From NCBI GenBank assembly GCA_016650135.1, contig JAENWH010000045.1, positions 1 to 9,805 on the forward strand: a DNA stretch of 9,805 bases, written 5' to 3'. Source of the DNA: Peptostreptococcaceae bacterium. GTDB lineage: Bacteria; Bacillota_A; Clostridia; Peptostreptococcales; Anaerovoracaceae. The notes below the pieces were generated by a model. The model did not search any database. It saw nothing but the letters and a program-made list of their open reading frames with translations, and was not told where the DNA came from. The position numbers were made by a program, and so were the translations under genes. Position 1 is the stretch's first letter. Each line of letters opens with the position of its first letter. Below, one piece after another: positions 6,367 through 9,805 of this stretch.

Positions 6367-7737
6367 ATGTTTGACTTGGTAATAAATAATGGGAATATGG
6401 CTGATGTGAAAAATGGCCTATTTAAAAAGTGCAATATAGGGATTAAGAACGGCATAATCGAATCAATAAGTCAAACGGAATTAACAGGGATTAAAACAGT
6501 TGACGCTTCAGGAATGGTGGTTTCACCTGGATTTATTGATATTCATATGCACGAGGACCAGCTTCATGAAGATGATGGCGAAAAAACCATCAAGGAAGAC
6601 ATCTTTAAGAATATGGTCTTAATGGGTGTAACGACTTGTATTGGAGGAAACTGCGGTATCCGTATGGATGATATTGAAGGGTACTTCAGTACGGTAGATA
6701 AACAGGGAATATCCTTAAATTTTGGCGCATATCTGGGTTATTCCAATCTTAGAGAAAAGATAGGCGCTAATGACAACTATAAACCGTTAACAAAGGAAGA
6801 AATCGAAAAAGTTAAAAATCTTATTCGCATCGGATTAGAGGCGGGAGCCTTGGGACTTTCATTTGGGCTTGAATATACACCGGGAAGCACAACCAATGAA
6901 ATGATTGAAATAGCAAAAATATTGATTGAATATCCTGGTAAAATGATGTCTGCACATTATCGTTATGATGCAAATGAAGGCATGGAGGCAATCAAAGAGT
7001 TAATCTATATTAGTTGGGTTATAGGCGTCCCAATGCAAATATCACATATTGGAAGCTGCACAGCTTTTGGCATGATGGATGAAAGCCTTAGACTGCTTGA
7101 AAAAGCTCGCTCTATTGGGATTGATGTTATGGCAGACTGCTACCCATATAATGCATTTAGTACATATATTGGGACTGCGGTTTTTGATGGAGACTGTTTT
7201 GGACGATGGGGTAAGGATTACGATTCTATTTTAGTATCAGAAGGAAAATATGCTGGGAAATACTGTACAAAGGAGATATTTGAATATTTGAGAAAGAATG
7301 AGCCGGATACATTAGTGGTAGCATTTGTTATGGATGAAAAAGAAGTTGAAAAGGCACTCGTTAGTCCATTGGTAATGATAGCAAGCGATGGTTTAATGCA
7401 TTTGGGGCAAGGACATCCAAGAGCTGCCGGTACATTTCCAAGGGTGCTTTTTTTATATGTAAAAGAGAAAAAAAGTATGCCATTACTGACGGCGTTATCT
7501 AAGATGACAGCAATGCCTGCTGCTAGGCTGGGGCTTACAAAAAAAGGAAACTTGAATCTTGGGAATGATGCGGATATTGTTATTTTTGATCCGGACAAAA
7601 TCCAGGACAAGGCCGATTTTGAACACCCTTCTCTGGTACCAGAAGGAATTGTATTTGTTATTGTGAATGGCATAATAGTTGCTGAAGAGGGAATATTAAC
7701 TGGTGAAAAGCCTGGAAAAGCAATTCGATTCGGGTGA
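6367..7737 (+). CDS. N-acyl-D-amino-acid deacylase family amidohydrolase
   Basis: Metal-dependent TIM-barrel amidohydrolase with a small beta-sandwich domain, 456 residues. The family signs are GFIDIHMHED (H60 and H62), GVTTCIGGNCG (C96, the metal ligand typical of D-aminoacylases), SFGLEYTPGS, SAHYRYD (H197), QISHIG (H227), DCYPYN, and ASDGL (catalytic D341) followed by GHPRAAGTFPRVL. The C-terminal strand region AARLGL...GNLNLGNDADIVIFD closes the sandwich. Enzymes of this type remove the acyl group from N-acyl-D-amino acids; relatives act on D-glutamate and D-aspartate derivatives or on cyclic amides. It sits 23 bases behind the M20D gene. Its last codons lie in a 31-bp duplication that may have moved the stop. 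Alternative function: another amidase of the same superfamily. The family is firm. Confidence 0.9.
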   Translation: MFDLVINNGNMADVKNGLFKKCNIGIKNGIIESISQTELTGIKTVDASGMVVSPGFIDIHMHEDQLHEDDGEKTIKEDIFKNMVLMGVTTCIGGNCGIRMDDIEGYFSTVDKQGISLNFGAYLGYSNLREKIGANDNYKPLTKEEIEKVKNLIRIGLEAGALGLSFGLEYTPGSTTNEMIEIAKILIEYPGKMMSAHYRYDANEGMEAIKELIYISWVIGVPMQISHIGSCTAFGMMDESLRLLEKARSIGIDVMADCYPYNAFSTYIGTAVFDGDCFGRWGKDYDSILVSEGKYAGKYCTKEIFEYLRKNEPDTLVVAFVMDEKEVEKALVSPLVMIASDGLMHLGQGHPRAAGTFPRVLFLYVKEKKSMPLLTALSKMTAMPAARLGLTKKGNLNLGNDADIVIFDPDKIQDKADFEHPSLVPEGIVFVIVNGIIVAEEGILTGEKPGKAIRFG

Positions 7738-7764
7738 AAAGTCTGGAAAAACAATTAGATTCGG
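7703..7764 (+). repeat. 31-bp tandem duplication spanning the D-aminoacylase stop
   Basis: Units 7703-7733 and 7734-7764 match at 28 of 31 bases, both beginning GTGAAAAG. As 31 is not a multiple of three, the second unit is read in another frame, and the TGA at 7735-7737 ends the gene at the unit junction. With only one unit the gene would run on to TAA at 7796-7798, one base before the next ATG (7800). Confidence 0.85.
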
Positions 7765-7787
7765 GGCAACGTATAAGAATTATTATT

Positions 7788-7792
7788 GGAGG
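7788..7792 (+). promoter_or_regulatory. ribosome binding site of the broken M20 gene
   Basis: GGAGG lies 7 bases before ATG 7800. The frame is open back to GTG 7734, but that GTG lies in the duplicated segment without its own ribosome site, so ATG 7800 is taken as the original start. Confidence 0.75.
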
Positions 7793-8015
7793 TTATAAAA
7801 TGTCTGAAGATTTAGACCGAATGATTAAAGAGCATTTTTCTGAAAAGGAAACCATTGAATTAATCAAGAAATTAGTAAGCAGCCCCAGCCACGAGGGAAT
7901 CGAAAATCAGGAAACCGAAGTTGCAAATCATATATACGATTTTTTTGTAAAAGAAGGTATTGAAGCAGAAATAATACCGGTTTGTGATGGAAGATGCAAT
8001 GTTATTGCCAGATTG

Positions 8016-8057
8016 AAGGGGAAGGGGAAGGGGAAGGGTACAGGCACGGGTATGGGA
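8016..8057 (+). repeat. low-complexity Gly-Lys / Gly-Thr repeat
   Basis: Four 6-base units of AAGGGG type (8016-8039), then ACAGGCACGGGTATGGGA, encode KGKGKGKGTGTGMG inside the broken M20 gene, just before the GHTDTVP strand. The intact relative at 2450 has a short EGDNKA loop there. Changes by whole 6-base units keep the frame, so this looks like a slippage-prone loop expansion rather than an on/off switch. Confidence 0.75.
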
Positions 8058-8656
8058 AAAACCCTTTTATTGACAGGACATACTGACACTGTTCCACCTT
8101 ATGACATGCCGGGAAATCCATATGAAATAAAGATACAGGATGGCAGAATGTTTGCTCGAGGTGTTGTTGACATGAAAGGTGGTCTTGCATGCATGATGAT
8201 GGCCATGGCGGCTATAAAAGAGCCAAGCTGGAATATGTGAATGGTAAAATAAAGCATATAATTTTTCGCCACAAACTATACAGTTCCCCCAAATCTTGCT
8301 AAAATTAATGCAAGAAAAAAACAGTGAGGTGGAGAAGGTGTAATTCAAGTTGATAGAAGATGGATACCAGGAGAAAAATATAAAGATGTTTTAGGGGAGT
8401 ATCAAAAAATACTGGATAATCATGAAAAAGACACCAAATTTAAAACTGATTTCAAAGTAATGGAAGTTAGTTATATGGATAGTGAGTTTGATCATGAATT
8501 TATGGATACTAATCCAGAAGAAATGATAGATGTAGTATTTGACGCTTACATTAGAAGTATTGGAGAAGGGTATATAACCCCAGCAACAATATTTAATTTT
8601 CCACTAGCATGTGAAATTGTTTTAAGGGTAAAACTCAAATTAAATAATTCAAGAAT

Positions 8657-8662
8657 TAATTA
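8657..8662 (+). repeat. target-site repeat, left copy (TAATTA)
   Basis: TAATTA (8657-8662) directly abuts the left inverted repeat, and the same six bases follow the right one (9281-9286). TAATTA is itself palindromic, so the true duplication could be shorter, such as TA or TAA. Short duplications are known for IS5-group elements. Confidence 0.55.
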
Positions 8663-8675
8663 GGGGCTGCTGAAC
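8663..8675 (+). repeat. left terminal inverted repeat of the IS remnant
   Basis: GGGGCTGCTGAAC; its first G completes the TAG stop of the decayed M20 frame. Confidence 0.8.
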
Positions 8676-8677
8676 AT

Positions 8678-9259
8678 GTGAGTATATCCCAGTCATGGGT
8701 CAGACCGATAGTCCGAGGAAAAGCAAATGCCCCAGTCGAATTCGGTGCTAAGGTTTCCATCAGCATGGTAGATGGTTTTGCAGCCATAGAACGCCTTTCC
8801 TGGGATGCGTACAATGAGGGTACGACGCTGCAGGAAACCGCAGAAAGATACCGGTTTTATACCGGTTTTTATCCTGAAAGGATATTGGCGGACAAGATAT
8901 ACAGGACCAGAGACAACCTAGCTTATTGCAAGAAGAACAGTATCAGCATGAATGGCCCGAAACTTGGCAGACCACACAAAGACAAACAAGTGTATAGAAA
9001 ACAGTGCCTGCAGGAAAAGATGGAAGCAGGTAAACGTAACGCGGTTGAAAGCAAGTTTGGAGAAAGCAAACGAACTTACGGCCTTGGCCGGATATATGCC
9101 AAACTGAAGGAAACAAGTGAAACCAGCATTCATCTGAAGTTTATAGTGATGAATCTGGCAAAAAGACTGCGCGTCTTTTTGCTGCCAATTTTAGAAACGT
9201 GTAAAAACATCATTTTCATGTTCAGGATTATGATAAAAGGGTTGATAATCAGCGCATAA
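8678..9259 (+). pseudogene. C-terminal fragment of an IS5-family transposase
   Basis: From GTG 8678 the frame gives 193 residues. It opens with SISQSWVRPIVRGKANAPVEFGAK and continues with LSWDAYNEGTTLQET, YPERILADKIYRTRDNL, GPKLGRP and NAVESKFGESKRTYGLGRI. These are the stretches around the second Asp (ADKIYRTR) and the Glu (VESKFGESKR) of the DDE site in IS5-type transposases with a DDE_Tnp_1 domain. The region with the first Asp and the N-terminal DNA-binding part is absent, so the protein is catalytically dead. There is no good ribosome binding site before the GTG, and the preceding ATG 8676 is followed at once by TGA. The frame ends at TAA 9257-9259, a few bases from the right inverted repeat. 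Confidence 0.88.
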
Positions 9260-9267
9260 CCGCTTTT

Positions 9268-9280
9268 GTTCAGCAACCCC
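9268..9280 (-). repeat. right terminal inverted repeat of the IS remnant
   Basis: GTTCAGCAACCCC, the reverse complement of the left end with one mismatch (GGGGTTGCTGAAC against GGGGCTGCTGAAC). The right target copy TAATTA follows at 9281-9286. Confidence 0.8.
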
Positions 9281-9285
9281 TAATT

Positions 9286-9471
9286 AGCTATGTTGAATTA
9301 AATTCTGATCATCTAAAAAATGATATTGCATCAAACCAAAAGAGGATTTTATTGGAATTTTCCATCGAATCAGAAAAATACGTAATTTTGAAGGACATAC
9401 AAGTGAGAAGATTACAATTTTGGAAGCTCAAAAAAAATGGATTTAATCTTTCAAGGAATAAGATACATTGA
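9286..9471 (+). pseudogene. unrecognised coding remnant downstream of the IS element
   Basis: The frame from AGC 9286 to TGA 9469-9471 gives 61 residues with coding-like composition, beginning SYVELNSDHLKNDIA and including ILKDIQVRRLQFWKLKK. It has no start codon near its beginning. If the IS element and one TAATTA copy are removed, the frame continues upstream through IIQELI until a stop at 8641-8643. It therefore looks like the 3' part of an older gene cut by the insertion or already broken. The basic, aromatic C-terminal part could be a DNA-binding helix, but I do not recognise the family. It might also be chance open sequence. Confidence 0.4.
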
Positions 9472-9719
9472 TGAATATATAATATGAAACAAAAAATATT
9501 TGGCATCTCTTTGGAGGCATTTTTTTTTGCAGGTTAAAGAAGTAATCTTTTATAAGGTTGAAGCTTGAAAACAAAACATGTTTGTACAAGCTCTAATTTA
9601 TTTAGATATTTAAGATTAAGAAAATAGGCCTAATCATATATGATATTTTGTCCAAATTATATTATTGTGAACTTCCTATATCTTTACACCTAAATTGATT
9701 TTAAACAGAATATGCTTCA
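9472..9719. other. AT-rich stretch without a recognisable gene
   Basis: No open frame with a ribosome binding site and coding character is visible on either strand. GGCAT occurs twice near a GGAGG and T run at 9501-9528, but no start codon follows at a useful distance and no stable stem forms. The only clear structure is the hairpin at 9562-9592. Confidence 0.5.
9562..9592. repeat. 31-bp imperfect palindrome
   Basis: AGCTTG (9562-9567) and CAAGCT (9587-9592) are perfect arms, and the interior contains the palindrome AAACATGTTT. No T run follows, so this is not a typical terminator. It may be an operator or a chance structure. Confidence 0.4.
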
Positions 9720-9757
9720 AAAAAAGCCTTAAATCTAACTGATTTCTAGGCTTTTTT
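9720..9757. terminator. bidirectional intrinsic terminator
   Basis: AAAAAAGCCT (9720-9729) and AGGCTTTTTT (9748-9757) are perfect 10-bp arms. AAATC (9731-9735) and GATTT (9741-9745) extend the stem around a TAACT loop. A run on one side and T run on the other allow termination from both strands. It closes the locus and suggests a convergent gene may lie just beyond the window. Confidence 0.85.
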
Positions 9758-9805
9758 ATTGCTTGTTTTACAGGATTATGTTATGCTTTCAATAGGCGTA
9801 AATAC

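Larger units (their letters stand above)
7800..8663 (+). pseudogene. decayed M20 ArgE/DapE-type deacylase
   Basis: The first 146 codons (7800-8240) form an M20 catalytic half with GHTDTVP (H94) and VVDMKGG (D124), then stop at TGA 8238. Homology resumes in another frame at about 8328 with GGEG-VIQVDRRWIPGE (8340 on), which matches IVQIDRRWLPNE in the intact gene at 2450. That frame stays open to TAG 8661-8663, where the IS element begins. From the bridging Asp to the DRRW motif there are 61 codons here against about 149 in the intact gene. Roughly 88 codons are gone, including the catalytic DEE and the metal-binding GEP(T) motifs. Traces such as VNGKIKH lie in a third frame near 8240-8258. 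The C-terminal His motif is also missing. The product cannot be an active enzyme. The 8460-8663 frame alone could yield a short meaningless peptide. Confidence 0.85.
8663..9280 (+). mobile_element. internally deleted IS5-type element (618 bp)
   Basis: The element is bounded by terminal inverted repeats GGGGCTGCTGAAC (8663-8675) and GTTCAGCAACCCC (9268-9280), matching at 12 of 13 positions, and flanked by TAATTA. Inside is the C-terminal part of an IS5-type transposase. The left end joins directly to mid-gene sequence, so the N-terminal coding part is lost. The G+C content is visibly higher than in its surroundings, a sign of foreign origin. It cannot move by its own transposase, but with both ends intact it could be moved in trans by a full-length relative elsewhere in the genome. 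Confidence 0.85.

Noticed and set aside
7218..7754. 178-codon open frame on the minus strand
   Set aside because: It lies fully opposite the well-supported D-aminoacylase gene, has no ribosome binding site or recognisable domain, and mirrors that gene's codon pattern.
8002..8348. Two overlapping minus-strand open frames across the broken M20 gene
   Set aside because: The plus strand has clear M20 motifs here; the minus frames are Ser/His/Cys-rich shadows with no start signals.
9309..9506. 65-codon minus-strand open frame
   Set aside because: It has hydrophobic, Phe/Ile-rich composition typical of the reverse of AT-rich coding sequence, no ribosome binding site, and lies opposite the more coding-like plus-strand remnant.
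9501..9530. Terminator at the T run near 9521
   Set aside because: The GGCAT repeats are direct rather than inverted, and only a 3-4 pair stem can form.

Overview
The window is AT-rich, with strong Shine-Dalgarno sites, ATG/GTG starts and short intergenic gaps. This fits a low-GC Firmicute, most likely an anaerobic, amino-acid- or peptide-fermenting member of the Clostridia. That placement is inferred from base composition and gene families only; I cannot name a species.

Layout. Bases 1-104 hold the 3' end of an unrecognised gene, followed by an intrinsic terminator (159-209). An extended -10 promoter (263-290) then starts a two-gene unit: a YfcC/DcuC-type membrane carrier (339-1709) and a small ArsR-type helix-turn-helix regulator (1733-2026). 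A 423-bp gap (2027-2449) without a gene is rich in palindromes and in repeated Shine-Dalgarno-like motifs. After it comes a co-directional set: an M20 ArgE/DapE-type deacylase (2450-3628), a second, paralogous YfcC carrier (3650-5062), a terminator-like hairpin (5094-5135), an M20D amidohydrolase (5150-6343), an N-acyl-D-amino-acid deacylase (6367-7737) and a broken second ArgE/DapE-type gene (7800-8663).

The 3' end of the cluster is decaying. The last M20 gene has a stop and an internal deletion, and its tail ends at a 618-bp internally deleted IS5-type element (8663-9280) with intact inverted ends and a TAATTA target repeat. A short unrecognised coding remnant (9286-9471), an AT-rich stretch with one hairpin and a bidirectional terminator (9720-9757) close the window.

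How the genes may work together (inference). The carriers would import or exchange a carboxylated or amino-acid-like substrate. The cytoplasmic metal-dependent hydrolases would remove an acyl or similar N-substituent, the M20 enzymes probably acting on L-configured substrates and the D-aminoacylase-like enzyme on D-configured ones. The ArsR-type protein is the only regulator present and may read an intermediate of the pathway. Two imperfect tandem duplications (36 bp and 31 bp) at gene boundaries, a decayed paralogue and an IS remnant suggest the locus is still being remodelled. I see no CRISPR array, phage module, RNA gene or defence system. The best candidates for something new are the palindrome-rich control region and the combined set of transporters and deacylases.
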